Positions 38,294 to 47,071 of a DNA stretch of 64,000 nucleotides are shown here, one piece after another. Where the stretch lies: positions 2,761,001-2,825,000 of the forward strand of contig NZ_CP141595.1 in assembly GCF_035590735.1 (NCBI RefSeq). The letters are read 5' to 3'. Position 1 is the stretch's first letter, and each line of letters begins with the position of its first letter. Source of the DNA: Rossellomorea aquimaris. GTDB lineage: Bacteria; Bacillota; Bacilli; Bacillales; Bacillaceae_B. The notes beneath the pieces were generated by a model, which worked only from the letters and a program-made list of their open reading frames with translations, did not search any database and was not told where the DNA came from. A program made the position numbers and the translations under genes.

Positions 38294-39268
38294 ATGAAGA
38301 AAGATATTTTGGTTATACATACAGGCGGGACCATCTCTATGATGGAAGACGAACAGACTGGAGCAGTCACTCCCGGGAAGGAAAATCCCCTTTCGGTACA
38401 AACGTCTATTGTATCGAATATAGCAAATCTAACGGTCTTAGAAGCATTTCATCTGCCGTCTCCTCATATCACACCGGAGCATATGCAGAAATTAAAAGAT
38501 ATTATCGAAACGAAATATAGGGAAAAATCATTTGACGGAGTCGTCATTACCCACGGAACAGATACGCTCGAAGAAACTGCCTACTTCCTGGATTTAACCC
38601 TTTCTCTTCCAGTCTCCCTTGTCGTTACGGGGGCAATGAGATCAAGTAATGAGATTGGAGCGGACGGACTGTATAACCTCATTTCATCCGTTCGGGTAGC
38701 TGCTGATGACAAATCCAGGAACAAAGGGGTTTTAGTCGTCCTGAATGACGAAATCCACTCTGCTAAGAACGTAACCAAAACTCACACAAGCAATGTATCT
38801 ACCTTTCAAAGTCCACAGTACGGCCCAATCGGGATTGTGACTAAAAGAGGCGTTCTTTTTCATCACCAGCCAACATCAAATGAGCATTATCAGGTTTGTG
38901 ACATTTCCAAGAGGGTTACCCTGATCAAAGCATATGCCGGAATGGATTCAGGCTTATTAGTTGCCATAAAAGACCTACAGTACGATGGGGTTGTAATCGA
39001 AGCATTAGGGCAAGGAAATCTCCCGCCTGATACGGTCGATGGAATTAATGGGCTGTTAGCTGCTAATATCCCAGTTGTATTGGTTTCGAGATGCTTTAAT
39101 GGAATTGTTCAGGATATATACGGCTATTCAGGAGGGGGGAAACAACTGAAAGAAAAAGGCGTGATCTTCTCAAATGGCCTTAATGGACAAAAGGCAAGAA
39201 TCAAGTTAATGGTGGCTCTGTCCCAAACCCATGACATTAAAGAATTAGAAGCGATTTTCAAAAATTAA
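38294..39268 (+). CDS. L-asparaginase (type I fold)
   Basis: A 324-residue asparaginase. Catalytic motifs are HTGGTISM near residue 9 (first Thr) and VITHGTDTLEETAYFL near residue 78 (second Thr-Asp-Lys set), plus VTGAMRSSNE. It has no signal peptide, so it is cytosolic and hydrolyses Asn to Asp and ammonia. GGAGG lies eight bases before the chosen ATG. It is convergent with ypdA and close to gudB, so Asn/Glu catabolism genes cluster here. Which paralogue (ansA-like or other) is not certain. Confidence 0.9.
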   Translation: MKKDILVIHTGGTISMMEDEQTGAVTPGKENPLSVQTSIVSNIANLTVLEAFHLPSPHITPEHMQKLKDIIETKYREKSFDGVVITHGTDTLEETAYFLDLTLSLPVSLVVTGAMRSSNEIGADGLYNLISSVRVAADDKSRNKGVLVVLNDEIHSAKNVTKTHTSNVSTFQSPQYGPIGIVTKRGVLFHHQPTSNEHYQVCDISKRVTLIKAYAGMDSGLLVAIKDLQYDGVVIEALGQGNLPPDTVDGINGLLAANIPVVLVSRCFNGIVQDIYGYSGGGKQLKEKGVIFSNGLNGQKARIKLMVALSQTHDIKELEAIFKN

Positions 39269-39298
39269 GGTTGTAAGCAACCATCATCATGAAAGAAA

Positions 39299-39320
39299 GA
39301 GGCTCACAGCAGAGCCTCCT
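39299..39320 (+). terminator. Likely terminator between asparaginase and ypdA
   Basis: GAGGCTC-ACAGCA-GAGCCTC perfect hairpin followed by CTTCCTTC; T run is imperfect. It separates two convergent genes. Confidence 0.55.
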
Positions 39321-39327
39321 TCCTTCG

Positions 39328-40293
39328 TCATTTTTCTTCTTGTGTAATGGATTCAGCGATCAATCCGCCATGCAAACGACCATTTTCAATAAAGATCTCA
39401 TTCGCATTGTTTCCCGCAGCAATGACACCTGCAATATAGATTCCTTCTACATTCGTTTCCATCGTTTCTTGATGAAAAGCAGGTCTCCCTGTTTCCTTGT
39501 CAATATCTATTCCCATTTTCGTCAGAAAGCTATGATCCGGATGATAACCTGTCATGGCAAACACAAAGTCATTTTTGATTTCTTTTTTCTCACCCTTTAC
39601 ATTGTAAATGACAGAGTTCTGTGTAATTTCATCTACACACGCGTTAAATTCCATCGTTACTTCGCCATTTCTGACAAGCGCATCAAAGTTAGGGAGAATC
39701 CAAGGCTTCACACTCTTTGAGTACTCACTTCCCCGGTATAGTACGGTTACTCTTGCTCCCGCTTTATTCAATTCAAGTGCTGCATCAACCGCTGAATTCT
39801 TCCCTCCAATCACAACCACATCTGTGTCAAAAAAGGGATGTGCTTCTTTAAAATAATGAAAGACTTTCTCTAATTTCTCTCCTGGTATCTCTAAATAATT
39901 GGGATGATCATAGTAACCGGTCGCAATGACAATTGATTTACTTTTATACATTCCTTTAGAGGTGGAAACGGAAAAACGGCCGTCTTGCTTCTCCACCTTA
40001 TGAACTGTTTCAAATCGATTGATTCTTAAACCTTTCCGCTTCGCTACCTCACGATAATACACGAGTGCTTGATTCCGCCTTGGTTTGTGTTCCTCAATAA
40101 CAAAAGGAACGTCACCAATCTCAAGCTTTTCACTTGATGAAAAAAACGTTTGATGAGTGGGATAGTGATAAATGGCATTAACGATATTCCCTTTTTCAAT
40201 GATTAAAGGATCGATTCCCTTTTCTTTTAAACTAATAGCAGCTGACAACCCGCATGGTCCCCCGCCTACAATAATGCATTCTTCCATTTTCAA
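39328..40293 (-). CDS. ypdA: Bacillithiol disulfide reductase YpdA
   Basis: A 321-residue flavoprotein with an FAD-binding GGGPCGLSAA near residue 10 and an NADPH-binding GGKNSAVDAALEL near residue 165. GYYDHPNYL and YHPDHSFL are family features. It recycles bacillithiol disulfide to the reduced thiol. The start is taken as TTG 40293, nine bases after GGAG; ATG two codons later is possible. Convergent with the asparaginase gene. Confidence 0.95.
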   Translation of the reverse strand: MKMEECIIVGGGPCGLSAAISLKEKGIDPLIIEKGNIVNAIYHYPTHQTFFSSSEKLEIGDVPFVIEEHKPRRNQALVYYREVAKRKGLRINRFETVHKVEKQDGRFSVSTSKGMYKSKSIVIATGYYDHPNYLEIPGEKLEKVFHYFKEAHPFFDTDVVVIGGKNSAVDAALELNKAGARVTVLYRGSEYSKSVKPWILPNFDALVRNGEVTMEFNACVDEITQNSVIYNVKGEKKEIKNDFVFAMTGYHPDHSFLTKMGIDIDKETGRPAFHQETMETNVEGIYIAGVIAAGNNANEIFIENGRLHGGLIAESITQEEK

Positions 40294-40494
40294 ATTCAGA
40301 CACTCCTTCAATTCCTCTATCTGAATGGTAATTTCCGTTCGGTCACTTCAGATGTTAAAATGTTTTCTACCCAATTATTATGGAATAAGATTACGATTTG
40401 GTCAAAAGGAAGCCCTCGAACCTCATGATTCCTGTCAGTAGTATGGTTTCTAATTTCTGCTGAAATTATTGTAAAGCGCCATCATTTAGAATTG

Positions 40495-40526
40495 AAAAAG
40501 GATGAGATGTCATCCATCTCATCCTT
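40495..40526 (-). terminator. Terminator after gudB
   Basis: GGATGAGATG pairs with CATCTCATCC, followed by TTTTTCAAT on the minus strand. Confidence 0.85.
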
Positions 40527-40534
40527 GACTGGGA

Positions 40535-41812
40535 TTAAATCCAACCTCTGAACCGGCATGCTTCGGCCATTTTTCTTACCCCGACCATATATGCGGCGAG
40601 TCTCATATCGACTCTTCTGGACTGGGAAGTTTCGTATACATTGTTAAAGGAGCTGACCAAAATCTTCTCCAATTTTTCTTCCACTTCTTCTTCAGACCAG
40701 TAATACCCCTGATTATTTTGAACCCATTCAAAGTAAGAAACCGTCACCCCACCCGATGATGCTAACACATCAGGAACCAGTAAAATCCCACGCTCGGTGA
40801 GGATTTTCGTTGCTTCCAAGGTTGTCGGTCCGTTCGCTGCCTCTACCACAATGCTTGCTCTTATATTGTGAGCATTCTTCTCTGTGATTTGATTCTCGAT
40901 GGCTGCAGGCACGAGAATGTCACAGTCCAGCTCTAATAGTTCATCGTTTGTTATCGTATTATTAAATAATTTCGTAACCGTTCCAAAACTATCCCGGCGA
41001 TCCAGCAAATAATCAATATCCAGCCCATCTTTGTCATGAAGTCCACCGTATGCATCAGAAATCCCAATCACCTTCGCTCCTGCATCATGCATAAACTTTG
41101 CAAGGAAGCTTCCGGCATTACCAAAGCCTTGAACGACTACTCTCGCCCCTTTAAGCTTTATTCCTTTTTTCTTGGCTGCTTCATGAATACAAATCGTCAC
41201 ACCTTTTGCCGTTGCCGTTTCACGTCCATGTGATCCCCCAAGCACCAATGGTTTCCCTGTAATAAACCCTGGAGAATTATACTCATCAATTCGGCTGTAT
41301 TCGTCCATCATCCACGCCATGATTTGAGAGTTTGTAAAAACATCGGGAGCGGGAATATCTTTAGATGGTCCGACAATTTGGCTGATTGCGCGAACATAAC
41401 CACGACTTAATCGCTCTAGCTCTCTAAATGACATATCCCGGGGATCACAAATGATCCCCCCTTTACCTCCACCGTACGGAAGGTCTACAATTCCACATTT
41501 CAAGCTCATCCATATGGAAAGCGCTTTAACTTCTTTTTCAGTTACATTCGGGTGAAATCGAATCCCACCTTTTGTTGGTCCAACTGCATCATTATGTTGA
41601 GCACGGTATCCCGTGAAAACTTTTACTTTCCCATCATCCATCCGGACTGGTATTTTAACCGTTAACATTCGTACAGGTTCTTTTAATAATTCATATACCT
41701 CTTGTGAATACCCCAATTTATCAAGTGCAAGATGAATAACCGTTTGTGTAGATTTCAATACATCGTGGTGATCAGATGCTTGGTGATTTTCTTTCCCCTT
41801 ATCGGCTACCAT
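40535..41812 (-). CDS. gudB: NAD-specific glutamate dehydrogenase
   Basis: A 425-residue enzyme oxidising glutamate to 2-oxoglutarate. Substrate/catalytic motifs: GGGKGGI with the catalytic Lys, KDIPAPDV, and the Rossmann GFGNAGSF. It is closely similar to B. subtilis GudB. At the position where B. subtilis 168 has the inactivating VKA duplication this protein reads KEVKALSIW, a single copy, so the enzyme should be active. Start ATG 41812. Confidence 0.96.
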   Translation of the reverse strand: MVADKGKENHQASDHHDVLKSTQTVIHLALDKLGYSQEVYELLKEPVRMLTVKIPVRMDDGKVKVFTGYRAQHNDAVGPTKGGIRFHPNVTEKEVKALSIWMSLKCGIVDLPYGGGKGGIICDPRDMSFRELERLSRGYVRAISQIVGPSKDIPAPDVFTNSQIMAWMMDEYSRIDEYNSPGFITGKPLVLGGSHGRETATAKGVTICIHEAAKKKGIKLKGARVVVQGFGNAGSFLAKFMHDAGAKVIGISDAYGGLHDKDGLDIDYLLDRRDSFGTVTKLFNNTITNDELLELDCDILVPAAIENQITEKNAHNIRASIVVEAANGPTTLEATKILTERGILLVPDVLASSGGVTVSYFEWVQNNQGYYWSEEEVEEKLEKILVSSFNNVYETSQSRRVDMRLAAYMVGVRKMAEACRFRGWI

Positions 41813-41950
41813 TTATGTAAACCTCCCAGTATACTTCACTGTTTAACGGAACCTCGTCCGCTTTCATGACATAGTATACACGTTTGAATTCTTCTTGCAA
41901 AGAAGGAAAATTAAAAAAAGAAGATTTTTTTGAAAACGCTGTCATAAAGG

Positions 41951-42111
41951 AAAAGCGGAAGGGGCTCGCCCTGGGGCGACAAGCATAAAACGAGTAACCC
42001 GGAAAGGCGCTCTTTGCCTTTTTGGGTTACTTGGCTTATGACCTCGAGCCTCTAAGCCCTGGAGCTGGACATATCGAAAAGCGGAAGGGCTCTCCCTGGG
42101 GCGACAAGCAT
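41951..42111 (+). repeat. Structured intergenic repeat, locus B: one full unit plus a half-unit
   Basis: Full unit at 41951-42071. The fold is as at locus A, but arms differ with compensation: AGGGCT-type/AGCCCT outer stem, GTAACCC/GGGTTAC inner stem, CATAAA/CTTATG weaker. The half-unit at 42077-42111 repeats the left arm (AAAAGCGGAAGGGCT then CCCTGGGGCGACAAGCAT) and stops there. Located between the 5' end of gudB and the 3' end of mecB. Confidence 0.85.
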
Positions 42112-42241
42112 TCACAACTACCAAAACAAAAAACACTTCCAGGAATCGCCCTAAAAGTGCAAAATAATGTCTGTATTTCCGTTAAATCATAGTAAAAAAT
42201 ATATCTAAAGGGGGGTGAAGATTCGATGCCACATAACACGA

Positions 42242-42826
42242 TCAAAAATAAAACAATATTTTATCAATGGAGTCCTTTATTAACACAGCGCGGCCATACT
42301 CCATCAGGATATGTTTGGTAATCTTTGATTGCTGACCGTATTCAGCACAAATAGCCTCCATGACTAAGCTATCGTATTCCAATAAATTTTCAATCAGTAA
42401 GTAGTAGTTTTTTTCATAATAATAAATGCTTAAATGTATAAGGCGATTGTTCACTTTGTTCAATTCGTTGATGCGTTTAAGGAGGTCCAGTACATCCTCG
42501 AAATCATCAAAGTAAACGAGCACATCATGATCATTCATGGACTTCAAGATTCCACTTTCTTCTTCCCAATCAGAAAAGTCATCTTCTGACTCTAATGTGA
42601 GGATCATGCAGATTTCCTGATCATCAAATGACTCAATCTCCACGGTGATTTCCATTTGTGTTTCAATGCCGAACTTCCCCTGAACTTCATCTAACATGTC
42701 TTCAAAAAGGTCATGCCACATATAGGAATCTTTCCATTGGTCTTGTTCAAATAAGCCTTTTTGCTCCAATTCTTCTACACTAATGGAAAATTTAATTTTG
42801 TTGTCAGAAATTCTTTCAAGCTTCAT
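42242..42826 (-). CDS. mecB: MecA-family ClpC adaptor (YpbH/MecB type)
   Basis: A 194-residue adaptor: N-terminal MecA domain (MKLERISDNKIKFSIS) and C-terminal domain with FDDFEDVLDLLKRINEL and YYYEKNYYLLIE. Acidic residues dominate, as in MecA. MecA proteins deliver substrates to ClpCP. Position between gudB and ypbG points to YpbH (MecB) and not MecA, but a single family member could do either. AGGGGG lies seven bases before the ATG. Confidence 0.9.
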   Translation of the reverse strand: MKLERISDNKIKFSISVEELEQKGLFEQDQWKDSYMWHDLFEDMLDEVQGKFGIETQMEITVEIESFDDQEICMILTLESEDDFSDWEEESGILKSMNDHDVLVYFDDFEDVLDLLKRINELNKVNNRLIHLSIYYYEKNYYLLIENLLEYDSLVMEAICAEYGQQSKITKHILMEYGRAVLIKDSIDKILFYF

Positions 42827-42897
42827 CTTCGTACCCCCTAGAGTGTGACGATTTATCACCATACTATGTAAGGGGCAGAAAACAGTGCATAATCCAA

Positions 42898-43809
42898 TTA
42901 TAATTTACTTTTCAGCCAAAGCTCCCAATCAGATTTGGATTGTCCGACAATGTGTTCCTGGAATTCCTCTTTCTTTTCTTTTGGGAGATGGTCTACAGCA
43001 AAACCGCCAATTCCAATTTCCAGGCTTTCCCGCTCACTCTTTAATGAAGTAACGAGTGACAGCAGGTTGTCTACATTTTCCAATAAGGTACAGGAGAAGA
43101 ATAGAAACTTAGGATCGACTTCGTCAAGAACGATGTCGATATCATTTTCTTTAATACTGGAGCCTAAATAGATTACTTCAAATCCCTTTCTTCTTACGTA
43201 GAGAGTAAAGATTAACAATCCTAATTCATGCCATTCTTCCGGTCCGCAAACTGCTACTACTTTAGGTAAGATTCCGTTGTGTGGAAAAGAGTGCATGATG
43301 ATACCGATACGTGATCTAAGTATCGATGTTGCAAAATGCTCGTGGGCCGTCGTGATTTTCCCGTTCTCCCACAGGTCTCCGATTTTAACCAGCAGGCTGC
43401 CCAGGATATCAATCACAACTTTATCAATTGTGTAAACAGCAAACGACTGATTGATTAATTCATGAGCTTTTGTTTCATCAAAGCTTAAGAGTGCTTTTAA
43501 CAAATCATCCGAGATGCTCTGAGTACGGTCCTTACGTTCAGAGGATGCGATCTCATTTTCTTCCAGCTCTTGTTTATCAAGTAACGCAACTGCCTGACTG
43601 ATGGTAAATCCCTGATTGACCTTCTCAACCAGCCATTTTAATATATTTAAATGTTGTTCTGTGTACAAACGGTGACCTGATTCATTACGTACAGGAGCAA
43701 TTATCTGATATCTTCTCTCCCATGCCCTTAATGTACCTGGTTGTATACCTAAGATTGTGGACACAGCTTTTATATTATATTTACCTTCTAATTTCTTTTC
43801 ATTGCTCAT
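42898..43809 (-). CDS. CarH/LitR-like B12-dependent MerR-family regulator
   Basis: A 303-residue regulator. Residues 10-80 form a MerR winged helix (RAWERRYQ at 28-35). A helical linker bundle follows, with the W-x9-EH signature as W147 to E157-H158 (LWENGKITTAHEH). The cobalamin-binding domain has E-x-H-x-x-G at 192-197 (H194 as the lower ligand). Those are the motifs of light-sensing adenosylcobalamin regulators such as CarH. No carotenoid or B12 genes are nearby. A strong promoter lies upstream. Confidence 0.85.
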   Translation of the reverse strand: MSNEKKLEGKYNIKAVSTILGIQPGTLRAWERRYQIIAPVRNESGHRLYTEQHLNILKWLVEKVNQGFTISQAVALLDKQELEENEIASSERKDRTQSISDDLLKALLSFDETKAHELINQSFAVYTIDKVVIDILGSLLVKIGDLWENGKITTAHEHFATSILRSRIGIIMHSFPHNGILPKVVAVCGPEEWHELGLLIFTLYVRRKGFEVIYLGSSIKENDIDIVLDEVDPKFLFFSCTLLENVDNLLSLVTSLKSERESLEIGIGGFAVDHLPKEKKEEFQEHIVGQSKSDWELWLKSKL

Positions 43810-43844
43810 AAATAGTCCCCCAAAGTAATTCTCTTCTCTCTAAA

Positions 43845-43873
43845 ATTATAATCGAGAAACCGCACTGTGTAAA
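43845..43873 (-). promoter_or_regulatory. Sigma-A promoter of the CarH-like gene, with TACA repeats over the -35
   Basis: TTTACA, 17 bases, TATAAT on the minus strand: close to consensus. Just upstream, TGTACAAATTTTACA contains two TACA units nine bases apart, the second inside the -35, where an autorepressor could bind. The operator reading is inference. Confidence 0.65.
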
Positions 43874-43905
43874 ATTTGTACAGGTAATGAACAACAAATG
43901 TTCAT

Positions 43906-44670
43906 TCATTCCTTTTCGATTGTCAGTAAATGGGTCTCTGCCGGGGCTCCCAAGCGTAACGGGAGCCCCGTTGTCCCATAGCCGTTACTTACTAATAGGG
44001 TGGTCTGGGGGAGCTTTTCAAGTCTTCCTTTTTCATACAGTCCCCATCCAAACAATCGAATTTGTCCACCGTGTGTATGGCCACTCAACATCAAGTCAAC
44101 CCCCTCTTCTTTTCGTACCTGCCTCACAAGCCTCGGGTCATGACTGATTAGAATATTAAATTCAGACGGTCTTGTTTTTTTTAGGGCAGAAGAGTAAGAA
44201 GCTCTTTGCGTACTGGCATCGTCCACTCCGATCATGTTAATCTTCCCTTTATGAATAGGCACCTTAACTGAATCATTTACAATATCAATGATTCCCTTTT
44301 GTTTAAATATATCCTTCAGCCTGTTCGTATTCACTTCATGATCATTATTGCCCCAAACAAAATAAACCTTACCCAGTGTCAATAGTTTATCTAAATTTTG
44401 TTCAACTCTTGAAAAAGGCACTCCTTTTTCAAGAAGATCCCCGCCAATGATGACAAAATCCGCTTTCCCTTTCACTTCATCAATAATTCCGTCTGATAAT
44501 ACCCGCTTATGTATATCAGATATAAAAAAGATTGAAATCGGTCCCATATTATGAGGAAGGGCGGGAAGCTTTACCTTCACCATTTTCACAACATTTCTCC
44601 GTGCTTCATATAACATAAAAAAGAGGAGACTGACTCCCCCTACTAATAAAAACATACTAATTTCAAGCAT
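43906..44670 (-). CDS. ypbG: Metallophosphoesterase YpbG
   Basis: A 254-residue calcineurin-like phosphoesterase with one N-terminal membrane anchor (residues 1-20). Metal motifs: FISDIHK (D-x-H), GGDLLEKG (GD), WGNNDHE (GNHD-like), ISHDPRL and SGHTHGGQ. The catalytic domain probably sits outside or at the membrane face; the substrate is unknown. The start overlaps the upstream small membrane-protein gene. Confidence 0.92.
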   Translation of the reverse strand: MLEISMFLLVGGVSLLFFMLYEARRNVVKMVKVKLPALPHNMGPISIFFISDIHKRVLSDGIIDEVKGKADFVIIGGDLLEKGVPFSRVEQNLDKLLTLGKVYFVWGNNDHEVNTNRLKDIFKQKGIIDIVNDSVKVPIHKGKINMIGVDDASTQRASYSSALKKTRPSEFNILISHDPRLVRQVRKEEGVDLMLSGHTHGGQIRLFGWGLYEKGRLEKLPQTTLLVSNGYGTTGLPLRLGAPAETHLLTIEKE

Positions 44671-45046
44671 TGTGGCCTCCTTGTCGGTGGAAATCTATAG
44701 AAATAATACCATAAAAGATTGATAAGAAGGAAAAAATCATTGTTTGCCACAACCCAAAATAGCTCAACAAATAGATGATGCCTATATGAAATGGGATTAA
44801 AACTAACTCTTTATGTAGTTTACCATTCATTAATCTTAGAATAGAATATAATTCAAACTTCAATAAATTCCCTTGAACCATTAACCCCACCATAAAGGCC
44901 ATCATTGCCGCAAAGAATGGCACGGGATTTAAGACTAACTCAACAATGAATTCAGAGCTGTTCAGCAATTCTACAGCGGGGAACCATTTAATGAATAGAT
45001 ACCCTAATAGAAACGTAATAAGCAGTTTAACAGTATGATTGATCAA
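44663..45046 (-). CDS. Small polytopic membrane protein, unknown
   Basis: A 127-residue protein with about four hydrophobic segments and a basic C-terminal end. The start is TTG 45046, with GGGAGGG six bases upstream; that site and the start lie inside the hairpin at 45047-45085. It overlaps ypbG by eight bases. No family recognised. Confidence 0.65.
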   Translation of the reverse strand: MINHTVKLLITFLLGYLFIKWFPAVELLNSSEFIVELVLNPVPFFAAMMAFMVGLMVQGNLLKFELYSILRLMNGKLHKELVLIPFHIGIIYLLSYFGLWQTMIFSFLSIFYGIISIDFHRQGGHNA

Positions 45047-45085
45047 AAAAATCCCTCCCATAAATCTTATGAGAGGGATTTTTTT
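45047..45085 (-). terminator. Hairpin after the CBS gene that contains the next gene's ribosome site
   Basis: AAATCCCTCTCATAA pairs with TTATGGGAGGGATTT around GAT; both sides carry long A/T runs, so it terminates in either direction. Reading on the minus strand, the 3' arm is the GGGAGGG ribosome site and the T run ends in the TTG start codon of the following gene. Confidence 0.75.
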
Positions 45086-45105
45086 TCATACAGGGTTTTC
45101 GTCAA

Positions 45106-45741
45106 TTATTCATCTTCTTGAATATCCAGTATACGGAATCCTGATTTCTCTAACTTATGAAGGAATTTTTCCATATTGTCCTTTTTTTCGACCTTTAGTA
45201 CGATACGTCGTAATAATTTATCGGTTTCATCAAAGGTAACCAGGGAAATGACCGATTCCGAGTACTGCTGGATGATATCACCAAGACGGGCAATCCGTCC
45301 TTCTGTTTCCACAGAGGAAAAGGCGATTCGCACTCCCTTTTGATCCATCCCAAATGCACTTCTGAATTGATCAAGTACATCAAACCGGGTAATCAATCCA
45401 AGGAAATTTTTATCCGGTCCTACAACTGGAAGAATCGGAGAATCCTTCAATTCGACCAATGCATTTTCGAATACATCTTTGTCGGTTATATATTTGTCTG
45501 TATCGGCAATAATATCACGAACCTTTTTCTCCTTGAGAAAGGCTTCTTTATCCATTCCTGAAAGGAAGAAGCTCTGATAAATATTGTAGCGTGTTGCCAC
45601 CCCTTTGTATTCTTCATTCGAGAGTACCGGCACTCCATCAATTTTATGGTGCTCCAGAACTGTAAGGGTCTTTTCAATCGAGTCATTTTCATCTACCACA
45701 TAGCATTTGTGCTTCGGTATCATGGCACTTTTTACAAACAT
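45106..45741 (-). CDS. CBS-domain protein
   Basis: A 211-residue cytosolic protein with two CBS domains (residues 5-60, KIDGVPVL; 70-130, SPILPVVGPDKNFLGLITRFDVL shortened) and a C-terminal ACT-like region with SVETEGRIARLGDII. CBS pairs bind adenine nucleotides; the target protein is unknown. GAGGTGG precedes the ATG. Confidence 0.85.
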   Translation of the reverse strand: MFVKSAMIPKHKCYVVDENDSIEKTLTVLEHHKIDGVPVLSNEEYKGVATRYNIYQSFFLSGMDKEAFLKEKKVRDIIADTDKYITDKDVFENALVELKDSPILPVVGPDKNFLGLITRFDVLDQFRSAFGMDQKGVRIAFSSVETEGRIARLGDIIQQYSESVISLVTFDETDKLLRRIVLKVEKKDNMEKFLHKLEKSGFRILDIQEDE

Positions 45742-45892
45742 TTGACCACCTCATCATTAATATCCTACATCTTTAGTATTCAACATTTTCACAAAGTTTC
45801 CCTTCATATTTATGAATTTAAATTAATTAACATGTTCTATTTATCTATTTCATATGTTGTTACGAAGGATTTTCTTTAAAGGAGGGATTATC

Positions 45893-46114
45893 GTGCACGA
45901 ATTTTACAAAGCTTATTACCCATATGTAAGCCCATTCGATCCGTGTAAGCCTATTACCCGGAAAGTCTATTCAACGCCCCCTAATCTTTACTTAGGATTC
46001 CAACCTCCCAACCTGGAGCAATATTCACCAAAAGAAGCGTTACAAAAAGGTACTCTATGGAAAGTGTTTTATGATCCCTACTATAGCCCCTATGAAAAGA
46101 TGAAGGGAGAATAG
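45893..46114 (+). CDS. cotJA: Spore coat protein CotJA
   Basis: A 73-residue protein rich in Tyr and Pro (VHEFYKAYYPYVSPFDPC start; SPKEALQKGTLWKVFYDPY near the end), the CotJA pattern. The start is GTG 45893 after AGGAGGG. Upstream ACATGTTC and CATATGTT 13 bases later resemble sigma-E promoter elements; weak evidence. First gene of cotJABC. Confidence 0.93.
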   Translation: MHEFYKAYYPYVSPFDPCKPITRKVYSTPPNLYLGFQPPNLEQYSPKEALQKGTLWKVFYDPYYSPYEKMKGE

Positions 46115-46120
46115 ACTGAC

Positions 46121-46381
46121 ATGAAACAGCTTCCCCCCCATTATTATGAAGTGCTGGAAGAATTACAAGCCGTAGATTTCGTGATCCTTGACCTTACCCT
46201 TTACCTTGATACGCACCCTGAAGATTATGATGCAATCTCTCAATATAATATGTATATCAAAACGCGAAAACAAATTAAGAAGAAATTCGAAAAGGAATTT
46301 GGTCCTTTGACAAACTTTGGATATAGCTACTCCAATTACCCATGGGATTGGAAGGATGCTCCATGGCCATGGCAAGTTTAA
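46121..46381 (+). CDS. cotJB: Spore coat protein CotJB
   Basis: An 86-residue protein (LQAVDFVILDLTLYLDTHPED; FGPLTNFGYSYS; ending WPWQV). The composition and the position six bases after cotJA match CotJB. It is a component of the inner coat region. Confidence 0.93.
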   Translation: MKQLPPHYYEVLEELQAVDFVILDLTLYLDTHPEDYDAISQYNMYIKTRKQIKKKFEKEFGPLTNFGYSYSNYPWDWKDAPWPWQV

Positions 46382-46402
46382 TATTTTAGGAGGTGCATGA
46401 CA

Positions 46403-46972
46403 ATGTGGGTGTACGAGAAAAAACTTCAATATCCGGTCAGAGTAAGTACATGCAACCCTAAACTGGCAAAATTTCTGATTGAACAATACGGCGGAGCTGA
46501 CGGAGAACTAGCCGCTGCCCTTAGGTATCTCAATCAACGCTATACCATCCCTGACAAAGTCATCGGATTGTTAACGGATATTGGAACGGAGGAATTTGCT
46601 CACTTGGAAATGATCGCGACAATGGTTTATAAATTAATTAAAGATGCAACTCCCCAGCAGATGAAGGACGCTGGACTTGACCCTCATTATGTTAATCATG
46701 ATGGAGCGATCTTCTATCACAATGCTGCGGGTGTGCCGTTTACTACAGCGTATATAGCGGCTAAAGGTGATCCGATTGCTGATTTATATGAGGATATAGC
46801 AGCTGAAGAGAAAGCGAGGGCTACTTATCAGTGGATTATCAATATGAGTGACGATCCTGACCTGAATGATGGTTTGCGGTTTTTAAGGGAGCGTGAAATC
46901 GTCCACTCCCAACGCTTCCGTGAAGCAGTCGAAATACTTAAGGATGAAAGAGATAAGAAGGTATTCTTTTAA
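46403..46972 (+). CDS. cotJC: Spore coat protein CotJC, manganese-catalase family
   Basis: A 189-residue protein of the Mn-catalase fold, beginning MWVYEKKLQYPV. Metal-ligand Glu/His residues are visible in DGELAAALRYLNQRY, GTEEFAHLEM and DIAAEEKARATYQ and REIVHSQRF. The catalytic claim is by family only. ATG 46403 is preferred over 46397 because AGGAGG is nine bases before it and the sequence matches B. subtilis CotJC from its first residue. Confidence 0.95.
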   Translation: MWVYEKKLQYPVRVSTCNPKLAKFLIEQYGGADGELAAALRYLNQRYTIPDKVIGLLTDIGTEEFAHLEMIATMVYKLIKDATPQQMKDAGLDPHYVNHDGAIFYHNAAGVPFTTAYIAAKGDPIADLYEDIAAEEKARATYQWIINMSDDPDLNDGLRFLREREIVHSQRFREAVEILKDERDKKVFF

Positions 46973-47002
46973 TGCATGGAAACTTGGCTCATTTCTTCAT
47001 AA

Positions 47003-47027
47003 AATAGGAATGGGCCTATTCTTTTTA
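47003..47027 (+). terminator. Terminator after cotJC
   Basis: AATAGG-AATGGG-CCTATT followed by CTTTTTA on the plus strand. Short stem. Confidence 0.6.
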
Positions 47028-47071
47028 CTATTTTATTGATACGGGTCATTTTTTAGTGCTTACGTTTACTC

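Noticed and set aside
41942..42245. Minus-strand frames at locus B
   Set aside because: Same artefact of the repeat; the shared SNPKRQRAP-type peptide is seen at all loci.
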